64,000 bases of DNA from Adiantum capillus-veneris (GCA_014529385.2 CM043966.1:39054037-39118036); one strand, 5' to 3'. Counted from the stretch's first letter, positions 21,335-32,830 are shown. Program-made: numbers and translations. Notes: generated by a model not told the origin, from the letters alone.

Positions 21335-24300
21335 TTAGTGCCCTTCCACCCCTCCTAGATGGCGTACTCCGGGACGACTATGTGCATGGGTTGAACAATC
21401 GTGTCTATGCATAGCCGTGGTTGGCTCTACCATGCTTTCAAGATCAATGCAATTCAAACCACTATGTTGTGCAAGAGCTGGGTCTTGAGTAATTAACTCA
21501 AGGGTTTCTGATGTCGAGGTTTGCTGTTGATGTTTGCCAAAGAGCAAATCTTGTAGCTTGTGTGCTCTCTGTTTGATTGTACCATCAGGATGCTTTAGCA
21601 CGCTGATTACTTGAGCTGTTGATAGCACTTTTGACTGTTGTCGAGCTTTTTCTCGCCATTGGTAGCTTGTTCTGCTCGGTGTTGTATGGTGTGGTGGAGT
21701 CTTTTGAGACTTAACTCGCCATTGCTTGATTGGTTTTATGGTTTGTGGAGAAGAAGGTAACGTTTGTGGAGTAAGAAGGTTACGTTTTCAAGGTCAATGG
21801 TTTTGACATTCCTGAAGCTTCAGATCTGCAATCCCCATACAAGGATTGTACATCCACATTCATATCAGAAGGTAGGTTATCCAACCAAACTTCCTCTATA
21901 GGAGCTGACTTTAGGGTTAGGCTCCCATCATTGATCTCTCTAACTTTTTCCCATAAGTTTCCTGGCCAGTCTTCCTCTACGAATGGAATTCATCTTCATT
22001 GTACGACACTATAAGTTCTGATTCTTTTGTTTCAAGGTGGGGTTCTGCCACCACATCGGGTTTTTCTTTAGTGTCTCTTACCACAAGCTCTTCAGGTTTT
22101 GCAATACTTTCAAGCTTGGGTTTTTGTTTTTCTAGCATTTCTTGCATGATTTTTACCAAATTTTGATAAGCTTCCAGCTTAGCTGCTTCCAAGTTTGGAG
22201 AAGGATAGTTTTTCCACTTGTTTTCCATGTTTTGGCGTGCTTTAAGTCCTGCTTGGTAGGCTTCTAAGGCAGCATTAATAGGCTCAAAAAATTTATCAAC
22301 CAGAATGGATCCTCCAGATTCCACGGTTGTTTTCTTGATTTTACTTTCAGTCTCTTTCACCTTTTCTTGGAATAGCTTGTTTGCTTTCTCCTCGATTTCA
22401 ACATGTTGTTTTTGTTTTCTCATCTCATATCTTTTGATTCTTTGAGAGGAAACTTTCGTATTTTTTGAATCATTAGAGGAGTTGTGTTTCTTTTTCTTCT
22501 TCTGGGCTCTAGTGATTACCTTGATTGGAACAATCGGTTCACTCTCTGATGAGCTACTAGGTATCACTTGGACTACGTTTACTACTGTTTTACCCTTGTT
22601 TAAAGGATTTTAAGGACAATCTTTTGGAAAGTGTCCTCCCTTTTTGCAACATTGTATGCAATAGGCTTCAACTGGTTTGAGGTTTTTGTCAGGCTCTGGA
22701 CATTCATTTTTCCAATGATCATCTGTACCACAGTTGTGACAGTTTCCCGTTCTTGGCTTAATCATGGGTCTGACCATACGAGGTCTGACACCTTGATTAG
22801 CTACATAATACATTGGTGCAAGCTCTAGTGGAGCATAAGTCACAGTTTCTTCCATTGGTGGTGGATGTGAAGTATACCAATCTCCTTCTACCATTATTGT
22901 AGATGGACTAGGCTTTGGATAAGGTGTAACATGCACTAATGCTTGTTCATATATGACTCCTTCTAAGTGCATGTACTTCACAGGCACTGCATTATGTCCT
23001 GGGTATGGAGGTTGTTGACCCAACACAGGTTGAGGTCTTTCCATACCCATTGGTGGTCTTTGAGCTTGGGCCATATTAAGTTAATATATGTACATGGGTT
23101 GTCCTTGTGGCCTCATAGTCACGTATTGAACATTCCCATCATACTTTGGTCTGAAGTAGCACTCGTGGTCTCATGGTTGGTCCATTTATCCTCAATTGCA
23201 CACCTTTTTTGTGGCCTAATTGGTTGTCCCTGTTGAGGTATCCCTTGTCTTGGTCCCCTCATAGGTGCTTTTTGCATGTTGTTCATCATGTCGTTCATCC
23301 TTTTGAGCATATCTTTTATGGTTGAAAGTGGTGTTGCAGCAGCTGTTCCCACTTGTGCTGGTTTAGTGCATGCTATATTCTCACTTTGGTTATCCTTAGG
23401 GATATCTTCTTCATTAAAAATATCACAATTGTCTCCTAAGTCAATAGCATCTGACACACACTCTTCTAGGGTTGTATGCTTTGTTTAGTTGTCCCTCTAG
23501 AAACAAAGATACGAGTTGTTCTTCTGCAGGTATCTCTAGCCCTGGGCATTTGGCAATGTATTGTTTCATTTGAGTTTCACAATCCCTAACTGACTCACCA
23601 TGTTTCTGTTTAAAGCTGTAGATTTGAGCTACCGTATTATGTTTGATCCCCGTTTTGGAACAAGCGCCTACAAATCCTTGAGCTAATGTGTTCAAGTCCA
23701 TGATTGACCTTGGTGGAATGTTTTGGAACCATGTCAATGCTTTTTCTTCTAATGTCATTCCAAACCCCTCGAATTGAGTATGGAAATTGAATATACATTT
23801 TGCTCTTAGCACTTGCTTAAAGCTTGCTAAGTGGTCATATGGATCCCCTGGTCCACTATATTTTCTGACCCATTTCTGAAAATCAGCTGGTCTGACGCGT
23901 CTGTTTGGTTTAACTCTCGGTCTTCTTGCAGTTGGTCCTGTTTCAAGTCCTTCAAACCAGTCTATTGGAAATAGTGACTCATGTAGCTCTGGACTGGCCT
24001 TAGTGTCACCCGGTTTTCTACGTGATGAGGCGGTTTCTGGTTTCTTAACATTACTCTCAAATGATCTCTCACGGTGTTCATCTCTTGGAATTGTTTCTGG
24101 TACTTGTTCCAATATCCAATCTCTTATGGAATGCCCTTGGTATTTGGTTTGTTCTACCTCCTCAGGAGTCATCATAACAAAGTTATTATTATAACAATCC
24201 CTAAACAGGTAGGTTGGTAGGTCTGCTGATCCCTTATCTTTGATCTTGAAGATATAGATGATCTTTATGGTCGTTAGTCATCCTGATTTGGCATGCAAAG

Positions 24301-24879
24301 TCCATAGAAGATCTTTTATGTTTTTATCCTCTCAACATAGACTCTGATCCTAGAATTATTCGTACTAAGCCGTTTCAAAGGCTTCAAATCTACTTGATCG
24401 TATCCCTTGAATTCTAAAGTTGGAGGTCCTTCTTTTGCTGACATATCTGGGATTATGGTGTTTACTTCTAACCCCCATTTGTCTATCACATCAGGGTTTT
24501 CTACTTGTACATACTGAGTTCCATTTCTGTCCATGTACATTTTTCCTTGTTTGTTTGTCCTAATCTCTTCCGCGAACTCAATACCATGGTCATCAATGCG
24601 AATAGCATACTCCTGATTACGGTCCAAGTAAACCTGGGCTCCATGGCGGTTAGTCTTATAAAAAGAGAGTGTATGCTTATAGCGCATTGTCATTCCCGTT
24701 TTCGAGTGAGTCCAGTAAGAAGACATTTCAGATGTTGAATTTGAAAAAGTGTCTGAGACTCCGTCAAGGATTGTGTGCAAGGAATTGCCTTGATTCACGC
24801 TTTCTTCGGTGGATACTCTACTGGAGGTTTCTCCGAGTATGCCTTGATTTCCTAGTACATGACCAGATCTAAGGTTCAT
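21335..24879 (-). pseudogene. gag polyprotein of the non-autonomous element, with zinc knuckles
   Basis: Order on the minus strand: 24,879-24,316 (MNLRSGHVLGNQGILGETSS ... HGIEFAEEIRTNKQGKMYMD), a domain ahead of gag that I do not recognise. Then 24,175-23,441, the capsid-like part with FEGFGMTLEEKALTWFQNIP and ARSIMDL-type text (PPRSIMDLNTLAQGFVGAC), then SFKQKHGESVRDCETQMKQY and LVSLFLEGQLNKAYNPR, a clear retrotransposon gag pattern. A frameshift near 23,460 leads to 23,457-23,119. At 23,074-22,610 there are two zinc knuckles, CHNCGTDDHWKNEC and CIQCCKKGGHFPKDC. A stop then precedes 22,567-21,977, a Lys/Glu-rich domain (KVKETESKIKKTTVESG, NLEAAKLEAYQNLVKIMQEM). A degraded remainder reaches 21,335. 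Only a few lesions separate it from a continuous gag of about 1,100 codons. No protease site is seen. Confidence 0.8.
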
Positions 24880-25239
24880 ATAAACTTATGAAGCCCTGGA
24901 TAGAGTACTTACCTTTGGATGGACCTGCCGTCAATTTCCACTTGATTCGATTGCAACTCTCTATCAAGTACTGATTCCTCGTCTGCAACCTGATTCTTAA
25001 CCTGATTCTTGTACACATTTGATCAAGTTAGCTATTCTTCTATAAAGACAGTAGAGTTTTTGCTAACTCTCGTGATTGGTCTATGTGTATCACTTCAAAT
25101 CGAGCTATGGGAGTCAGAAATTGACTTTCAGATTCGACTTTAGGAAAAAATCAAAGGATTAATCTGCAACCTGGAAACTGAGTGAACATGTACCAATTTG
25201 GATCCGATTGAACCCAAAATTGCCTGGTGGCTTTGTATT

Positions 25240-26040
25240 ATGCTGGTCTAACACTTTACAAGTTCAAAAGTCAAAACAGATGTCCCTGGGTAGCAGTTGT
25301 AAATAATCGTGATTATTTACTTTTGCTCGTTTTTTACACTTTTTGGATTGGTTTGGCAAGTATACAACCTGTTAAAGTCCCTAGACAAGTTTCAACAAGT
25401 TTGGACAAAATTTGATCAAGTTTATCAACCGTTTTGTGTTCGCAGACTCTAATTTCAAGAATCTGGCTTAAGTCTCACTTTTGTGATCCAAATTTCACCA
25501 AAATTGATTTGTGGGGTCTACTTGATATGCTTGACCATGTGGTATACTCAAACTTGCAAAATTTTCAAGTTTTGGGGTAGATGTAAATAATCACGATTAT
25601 TTACTAAAAGTGATAACTTTTTGGTCAACTGAGCATGGACACATGTTTATAACATCAATATAAGCCTATGAATCAAGTTTCAACAAGTTTGGACAATTTT
25701 TTTCCAAATTTACACTCAAGATTCAGAAAGTCAATACAAACTTTAGTTTTTACCCAATTTTTGGCCAATTTGGTGATCCAAATCTTTTGCACCTTTACAA
25801 AAGTTGTTTGTACACATGTAATGAGTCAATGGTATGAACTTTGGTCAAATCCGAGCTAAAAGTTAATAATTGTGATTATTAACTTCAGTTTTGAAATGAA
25901 TACTTTTTTTCAATTTTTTCAAAGACAGTCTTTACATGAGCTATTTTAAGCCTATGAATCAAGTCAAAACTTAAATTGGCCTAAAATGTCAAGAAAATAA
26001 TCTGAGTTTTGACCAAAACTCTTGAAATTTTTACCTCGAA
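25240..26040 (-). repeat. Internal repeat array 1, ~284-bp period with palindrome
   Basis: Palindromes begin at 25,299, 25,583 and 25,862 (spacings 284 and 279 bp). All three have perfect 9-bp arms: GTAAATAAT/ATTATTTAC with cores CGTG and CACG, and GTTAATAAT/ATTATTAAC with core TGTG. Other shared blocks include CAAGTTTCAACAAGTTTGGA in neighbouring units. The array sits in the leader between the primer site and gag. Confidence 0.85.
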
Positions 26041-26554
26041 GTGTCCTTGAGCTTACCAACTGGTTTAGACAACTTTTAAGCTTACTCTCCAGTTGGATTG
26101 AGTGGTTTCGAGTCTTTTCGTGTTATTTCTAGCCGTAGACCTGAAATTTTGCAACTTCCACTAACAAATCACACTTGATTATTTGAGAGAGAGCGATGTT
26201 CTGAAATCCACCCCGGATCCTACTTACCCTACTCCTAGATTCTCATGCAATGGGATTGTGAAAAGTGTCCACAAACACTCGTTTTCTTGTCTTCTATGGT
26301 TTTCTAACCATTGATCTTAAGACTTGTTTCATCTACCAATCATCCTCAAAATCCTAATCTATTTCTACAATCCTACAATCCTAAAGGCACTTAGCAAGTT
26401 CGATTACTTCCAAGCTACCTCTACACAGCAAAAGACGACAATCTTAAGCTATGCGGTTTCTAAAAGAAAGTTTTGTACTCTAGGCGATCTTAGAGGAAGT
26501 TAAAGAATAACTTCACAAGACGCTCGTGTTTTTTCCTAATTTAGGTCTCTTCCA

Positions 26555-26572
26555 TCCCCGACAGCGGCGCCA
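26555..26572 (-). promoter_or_regulatory. Primer binding site, tRNA-Asp type
   Basis: The minus strand reads TGGCGCCGCTGTCGGGGA two bases inside the LTR. It agrees with the complement of the plant tRNA-Asp 3' end at 16 of 18 positions, as used by Athila/Tat-type gypsy elements. Confidence 0.85.
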
Positions 26573-26574
26573 AA

Positions 26575-27483
26575 TATGGGACGCATGTCTAACCTCACCA
26601 TCCTATCTTATTGCAGTATTAGCAAGAACCACGATTAAATTGTCAATCCATGGAAAGAAGCTGACTCGGCTAGTGCATAAAGGCTACAAGAGATTGTCAA
26701 TCTCTCGGAAAGCAACTAACAACTCGCATCTAACTCAAGCTACGGTCAAGTGACTGAAATCACCAAGCCAATCGCTCATCGACAAATAAATCACATCCAT
26801 TACAGTATCAAATGACATCCAAACGTAATGAAACATCTAGGACATGTTTATAAGACCTAAGCACACATGCTTATGGTCTCAAACCCCACTTTAGGCCAAG
26901 TTCCAAAATCGCGATTATTAACAGCAGTGGATTTTTGACATACCCATTTTCGACCCAAAATGCATCTAAATGCTTAGCAATGATGCCCCAATACCCCGCC
27001 TATGCTTAGTTTTTGATTTGAAAGTGTAAATTCCTAGTTATGATGAAATTAGGCCGTGGGTCGGCGATGCCAAAAGCTATGAAATACTGTGATGTGTTTA
27101 CGTCAATGCGTAGAGCTCTTACCTGCGGTTGCAATGCAACAAACGCGGTTGCAATGTGACAACCGGGGAGAGAGTAGGAAGCGCGGAGTGAGCGCCGTTA
27201 GCTCACGCTATGTATTTCATTATCCAAAACTTGAAAATAACTTAGAAAAATTGGCTTTTATACCTTAGCCAAGGTTTTTGATGGTCAAAACTAAAAATCT
27301 AGGAGTTCTACCAAAGATGGGTAATGACAGGTTGATACAATCTGGAAAAATGTAGCCTCGGCTCATTAATTACAAAGTTTATCCGAGAAAATGGGAGTTA
27401 CAATATTCCCGATTTATCAAAATAATAAGTTTTTTACAATGAGAACTCCGAAAAATGGTTTCTGTGTTAGCTTGCTGCTAACA
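26575..27483 (-). repeat. LTR (5' LTR in element sense)
   Basis: A 909-bp partner of 14,696-15,606. The plus-strand start is TATGGGACGC, one base away from TGTGGGACGC in the partner. TATAAAAG on the minus strand is at 27,262-27,255. The last 19 bp form an inverted repeat, TGTTAGC-ttgct-GCTAACA. Confidence 0.95.
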
Positions 27484-27488
27484 GAAGG
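27484..27488 (+). repeat. Target site duplication GAAGG, right
   Basis: Second copy of the 5-bp duplication; the gypsy 1 protease text continues directly after it. Confidence 0.95.
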
Positions 27489-30006
27489 CCATGGCTAAGG
27501 GCAGCCAAAGTGAAACAGCTATGGAGTGCAGATACAATTGCGATCAAACAAAGGAAGAAGAAAGTTAGGATGCAGATGGTCCCAAAGAAGTCTATCCCAC
27601 CTAGATTCAGACCTTTGTATGCAGAAGGGATTAATATGGGAGAAGCTATTGAGGAAAATGAGGAAGAGGAGTTTCTGAAGAGAAATGCAACAATGGTCCC
27701 AATCTTAGAGGTAGATGTGCAAAAGATTGCAAATACAATAGAAAATAAAAAACAATCACCTGAAATAAACTTAACAAAAAATAGAAAGAAAACAGTCAAA
27801 ACAACTAAAGAGCAAAGATTGCAATAGGAGCAAGAAGCATCTGAATCCATTAAACATGCGAAGGATAAATGTCCAAGAGTTCCAGAGTGAGAAAAGATGA
27901 AGTGGAAGATATGCATTTAGGGGATGCAAATGAGCCCAAAATGGTGAAAGTATCTACTGAATTGGATAATGAGTTTAAAAAGGCATTGAAAACTTTGCTA
28001 TTAGAATTAAAGGATGTGTTTGCTTGGTCATATACTAATATGAAAGGATCAGATCCAGCTATATGCCAAAATACCATAGATTTGAAAACAAATACAATGC
28101 CAGTGAAGCAGCAGAGGTCTAAGATGAACCACAATTATGCTAAATAGGTAAAAGAAGAGATTGATAAATTATTGGAAGTTGGCCTCACCCAATGGATACG
28201 GTAACTTGGTTATCATCAGTTGTGGTTGTCCCAAAGAAGAATGGGAGAATTGGGATTTGTGTACATTACAAGAAACAAAATGCTACAACAGTTATTGATC
28301 CATTCCCTTTACCATATTGTGACACAATGCTAGATACAGTAGCTAGTTTTTTGAATGGTTTCATTGGATATAATCAGATTAGGATGTCCTTAAAGGATAA
28401 GGACAAAAAAATCTTTACAATTTAATGGGGAGTGTATGCTTCCACAGTGATGAATTTATGGTTTGAAGAATGCACCACCTACTTTCTAGAAGTGGGTCAT
28501 GGAGGTGTTTGGTCCTACCTTGACTACCTTCATGAAGGTATTTCTAGATGACTTTAGTGTTTCAGGGAAAAAGGAAGATCACTTGAATCATTTGGGATTG
28601 TGCTTTGAGAAATGCAAAGACTCCAGATTGTCATGAACCTTGCAAAATGTGCCTTTGTTGTGAAAAGAGGCATTTTGTTGGGACATATCATTACTAAAGA
28701 GGAATAGTAATTGATCCAAGAAAAGTGGAAGCAATTTTGAAGGCTTCTCCACTAAAGATAGTGAAGCAACTGATGGTCAAGTGAAGTGGTATAGCAGGTT
28801 CTTGAGGTATCTGGCCCATGTATGTCTACCACTCACACATTTGACAAAAAAAGATGTGGATTTTGAGTGGAAAGAAGAACAGAAAACTGCTTTTGGCCTA
28901 CTGAAGAGAATGTTGGTAATTGCACCAATACTGATTCCACCATGATGGGAGCTACCATTCCACCTGTTTGTAGATGCATCCCATTCATTAGTGGGAGAAG
29001 TTTTGATGCAAGAAGCAAAAAAGGGGTGGTTCAAACCAATTTATTATGACAGTAGAGTGCTTACACCTGTAGAGAGAAATTATATAGTGACTGAAAGGGA
29101 ATGCTTGGGGATGATTTTTGGAGTGCAAAAAATCAGGCACTACTTATTGGAAAATAAAGTAGTCATTCATGTGGACCATCAAGCTTTGGTATACCTAGTC
29201 AACAAGCCTCATCTTTCAGGAAGATTTTCTAGCTGGGTGTTGTTAATGTAGGAATTTAATTACACAAAGATACACAAGCCAGGTCAAGAGCACATGATAG
29301 AATATTTAGCAAGTTGGCTACAAGAGAAGCCCCTACTTTAGAGATAGATGTGTTGCCTGATGCAAGTTTATTCCCAATAGAGTTGGTTGAAAATGAAGAT
29401 TCTTGGTATGAAGAAATGTTGCATTTTTTCTCCAGGGAGTTCTTCCAAAAGAAATGTCAGTAATGAAGATGAAAAAGTTGGCATGGAGAACTAGAACATT
29501 TATAATTATTATGGGTGTCCTCTATAAGAGGAGGATAGATCAGACTTTGAGAAGGCGTGTTCAAAAGTTCGAACAAAAAGTGATACTGGTTGAAGCACAT
29601 GCACAATACAGGAGGTCACTTTCCAGGGGACATTACTGTGAACAATATTTTTTAGGTAAGTTTATGGTGGCCCTTAGTTTTCAAGGGTGCTCATGAGTAT
29701 GTGAAGACTTGACTTACTTGCCAAAGAGATGATAGACCATTGGATGGATGCAAATAGAATTCCACAACAACCAATACTTCCACTTGAACCATTTCAAAAG
29801 TGGGCTCTTGATTTTGTGGGGCATGTTATACTAACTGCAAAGTATACATGCAACAAATATAATTTGGTGGCAACATATTATTTGCACCAAATGGGTGGAA
29901 GCACAAGCAATGAAAGATAATAAAGCAGAGAGTGTGGAAAAGTTTTTTTACAAGAACAAGGTTTGGAAGTCCTGTGGAGTTGATCTCTGATCAGGGAGGT
30001 CATTTC
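27489..30006 (+). pseudogene. Gypsy 1 protease end, RT, RNase H and integrase start
   Basis: After PWLRAAKVKQLWSADTIAIK, an acidic linker follows. RT begins near 27,950 (LDNEFKKALKTLLLELKDVF, AWSYTNMKGSDP) and continues with VVPKKNGRIGICVHYKKQNA, DPFPLPYCDTMLDTVA and GYNQIRMSLKDKDKKIFTI. The central YxDD region (28,500-28,560) is shifted but readable as FLDDFSV. RNase H reads HLFVDASHSLVGEVLMQEAK, VERNYIVTERECLGMIF and HVDHQALVYLVNKPHLSG, so the acidic residues are kept. Integrase starts near 29,450 with CxxC (CLTCQRDDRPLDG), WALDFVGHV and SDQGGHF. Frames change at least five times. The text stops inside integrase at the 30,007 insertion. Confidence 0.88.
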
Positions 30007-30496
30007 TCCGACAAACAAATGCATGAAGAGCCCTACAAAATAGCAGAAACAACATATTGCAAGCCATAATCGACAAAACTGTATACTTGATAAATAACTT
30101 GTGCACCATAATCGTTGCCATACACGAACAGAGAGAGAAAAAGAGAGTGGGAGAGAGTAAGAGAGCACGTGCAGACGCACCTCCTATAATGGAGTGCTAC
30201 GTTGGCACGGCGAGAGAGAAGAAAGGGATGGAGAGAAGAACAACACAGACACTGGGTGCAATCTCCCCCCGTGCAAGAGTGACCATTTCCCTCTTGCACG
30301 TATTTACTTTATAGATTTCTTGAATGGTCAAAGTGAGTACAAACAGGCCAGCCGATCATAAATGGCCAAAGCTCATAAAAGAGCACTTGAATAATAAAAT
30401 GCACATAAAATATATATCCATTCACATATGCCTAGCTTGATCAAGCCTTTTCCACCTATGAGCTACAATAAATACCAAAATATCAATTCCATTACA
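30007..30496 (-). repeat. LTR of the small element (left copy)
   Basis: Aligns with 31,778-32,271, sharing for example GAAGAGCCCT, GCAAGCCATAATCGACAAAA, CATAATCGTTGCCATACACG and CCTTTTCCACCTAT. Confidence 0.9.
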
Positions 30497-30929
30497 TACC
30501 TCTCCGTTAGAAAGCAACTGCTCTCAGTTGCAAAGATAAAAAACTGCAACCAACACTTGTCAAAAACAGTGATTAGTATGTTGTGTCAAAAATATCGCAT
30601 AGTAGAAGAAAATTTTATGAGTCTAAACAACATTGCTTATGCCTACCGTTATCCACATACTACCAATTCTAGTCCCATACCACTAGAATAAGCGGTAAAT
30701 GTCATACCTTGATGAATCAGGTTATCATTGGTCACACTCATCATTCAATAATCAATTCTGATCAATCTGAAGTTCAATTTCATAAACACTGTCGCGACAG
30801 GAAATCATCGTATACAAATTTCAAATCCAAATGCAAATCCAAATATAACTCCAAATCCAAATCACTTTTATCTTGTACCCGGGTAAAAAAATCATACCAG
30901 TTACAATGGTAGCCAACCACTGCAGCATG

Positions 30930-31130
30930 ATTTTGTGATCGGTGTTGCCTCAACCAGTGAGTCTACACCAATAAGGCATGCTGCCTAAATCGGTGAATCT
31001 GCACTAATGCTGCCTAAATTGGCGAATCTACATTTGATATTGTTTAAAAATCATGAATCTGCAATTTATCAATGTGCTGCCTAAATCGGTAGATCTGCAC
31101 TAATGCTACCTAAATCGGTGAATCTATGTG
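30930..31130. repeat. Short interspersed ~29-bp repeats inside the small element
   Basis: The phrase TGCTGCCTAAATCGGTGAAT plus CTGCACTAA occurs about five times with small changes between 30,950 and 31,130, partly in tandem. Confidence 0.7.
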
Positions 31131-31777
31131 TCCGTGACCAATGGACTAGGCTAGGCATAAAAGTATAACATTTATCATAGGTGTAAGACCAATGTGGAGC
31201 ATGTTTGAGTAGGAGGGTACTTACAAACTTTTGTTTACTATCCCATAGCACCTTAGCTCACATGAGTAGCTGCATAGTTAAATCATCTCAATGAAAATCC
31301 CTTTCAGTATAATTGGAAGCCATGACCTTAGCAGTGTTTGAGTATTCAGCTTAGAATACAATGCACAGAAATGAAATAGGAAAAGCGAAATGACATATTT
31401 GATGTACATACCAGGAGGGTATATTGTATTTGAAAATATATATACCATTGTTGGCATCTGGGGAGAGGTACAAGTGTTGTCACTAGAAAACTTACACCAA
31501 AGTATAGCTAACATATCCAAAATCTGTTAGTGTGGGGTTAATAATTGGCCATGAACTTTGCAATGACAACTATAGAAGGGATTGGTCTAAAACTGAGACA
31601 AATGTGAGACAACTGAGCTTGGAAAGGAAAATTTTGCAGTTCTAATTCAATAGCATAGATCAACTAGTTCCTCTAACAAAAAAAAATAGAAGAGCAAAGG
31701 TGCAAGTTGTTGCAATTGGCCAAAGGAAAAGATGTAAGTATGACATTGAGCTGGACTCATTACATGAATCGAACAAC

Positions 31778-32271
31778 TCGATAGCAAAAATGGAAGCACG
31801 AAGAGCCCTGCCAAATAGCAAAAACAACATACTGCAAGCCATAATCGACAAAACTGTATACCTAAAAAATAACTTGTGCACCATAATCGTTGCCATACAC
31901 GAACAAAGAGGGAAAAAGAGAGCGGGAGAGAGTAAGAGAGCACATGCAGACGCACCTCCTAGAGTGGAGTGCTACGTTGGCATGACGAGAGAGAAGAGAA
32001 GGAAGGAGAGAAGAACAACGCAGACACTAGTTGAAATCTCCCCCTGTGCAAGAGTGACCATTTCCCTCTTGCACGTATTTACTTTATAGATTTCTTGAAT
32101 GGTCAAAGTGAGTACAAACTGGTCGGCCATTCATAAATGGCCAAAGCTCGTAAAAGAGCACTTGAATAATAAAATGCACATAAAATATATGTCCATTTGC
32201 ATATGCCTAGCTCGATCATGCCTTTTCCACCTATCAACTACAATAAATACCAAAATATCGATTCCATTACA
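31778..32271 (-). repeat. LTR of the small element (right copy)
   Basis: Partner of 30,007-30,496, ending CCATTACA directly before the second ATTTC. Confidence 0.9.
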
Positions 32272-32830
32272 ATTTCATTAGCAAAGTGATTAGGAAGTTG
32301 ATTAAATATCACTTGATTACTCACAAGAAGTCCACATTGTATTATCCTCAAGAAAATGGTCAAGCAAAGTCCACAAATAAAACCTTGATTAGAACTTTGA
32401 GAAGAATGGTTTCAAAAAATAGGAAGGATTGGGATACCAAATTGGATTGTGCTATGTGGGCATTCAAGACATCATTCAATGTCAATATGGGGATGACACT
32501 ATTTAAGATGGTGTATGGACTGGAGGCCATTATGCCAATGGAGTTTGTATTTCCAAGTATAAGGATTGCAATAAAGTATAAATTGTCAGGGGATGACTCT
32601 TCAATTTTCAAGCATGAACAACTTTTGAAGTTGGAAGAAGATAGAATTCAGGCTACCTACATCACTAAAGCAATTCAAAGAAGGATGCAAGCATGGGCAA
32701 ATAGAAATTTGAAGCACCTTTTCAAATTGTTGAGGAAATTGGACCTTCAACTTACTTGCTAGATGACCTTCAGGGGAGGATTTCCCTAAGGCTATTGACG
32801 GATTTTGCTAAAGCCTTTTGCTATTTGTGG
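32272..32830 (+). pseudogene. Gypsy 1 integrase C-terminal half
   Basis: The text ISKVIRKLIKYHLITHKKST-LYYPQENGQAKSTNKTLIRT continues the integrase core, followed by WDTKLDCAMWAFKTSFNVNM, FKMVYGLEAIMPMEFVFPS and a C-terminal helix. The position expected for the third catalytic residue reads Lys (NGQAKS, codon AAG) rather than Glu, so this copy would be inactive even without the insertion. The end is frayed by frameshifts near 32,760-32,830. Confidence 0.85.

Larger units (their letters stand above)
14696..27483 (-). mobile_element. 12.8-kb non-autonomous LTR retrotransposon with gag and a second ORF, no pol
   Basis: Two LTRs of 911 and 909 bp, an exact 5-bp duplication (GAAGG), a tRNA-Asp-type primer site and a polypurine tract define a complete element read on the minus strand. 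Internal coding text is gag (24,879-21,977) and a second long ORF (18,997-15,646), separated and preceded by non-coding stretches carrying ~284-bp repeats. I read all minus-strand frames and found no RT (YxDD), RNase H or integrase (HHCC, DDE) motif. The size and gag-only content match what is called LARD or TR-GAG. The primer site suggests the enzymes come from a Tat/Athila-type partner. The coding frames are broken by few stops, so decay is moderate. Confidence 0.92.
30007..32271 (-). mobile_element. Small non-coding LTR element inside the gypsy 1 integrase
   Basis: The segment is flanked by ATTTC at 30,002-30,006 and 32,272-32,276. Removing it restores GGT CAT TTC ATT AGC (GHFIS) of the integrase. 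Its ends are direct repeats (30,007-30,496 and 31,778-32,271), leaving ~1.28 kb inside without a credible ORF. On the minus strand the LTR begins TGTAATGGAA, preceded by the purine stretch CGGAGAGGTA, so the minus strand is the likely sense strand. It fits a TRIM-like or other non-autonomous element. The LTR end is GA rather than CA, and no clear primer site is seen. Confidence 0.85.

Noticed and set aside
19332-25883. Regularly spaced palindromes as a CRISPR-like array
   Set aside because: The period is ~284 bp, the spacers are related to each other, and the array lies inside a plant retrotransposon.
14696-27483. Plus-strand frames inside the 12.8-kb element (for example 17,559-18,292 and 24,003-24,872)
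   Set aside because: They mirror the minus-strand gag and second ORF; all element signals are on the minus strand.
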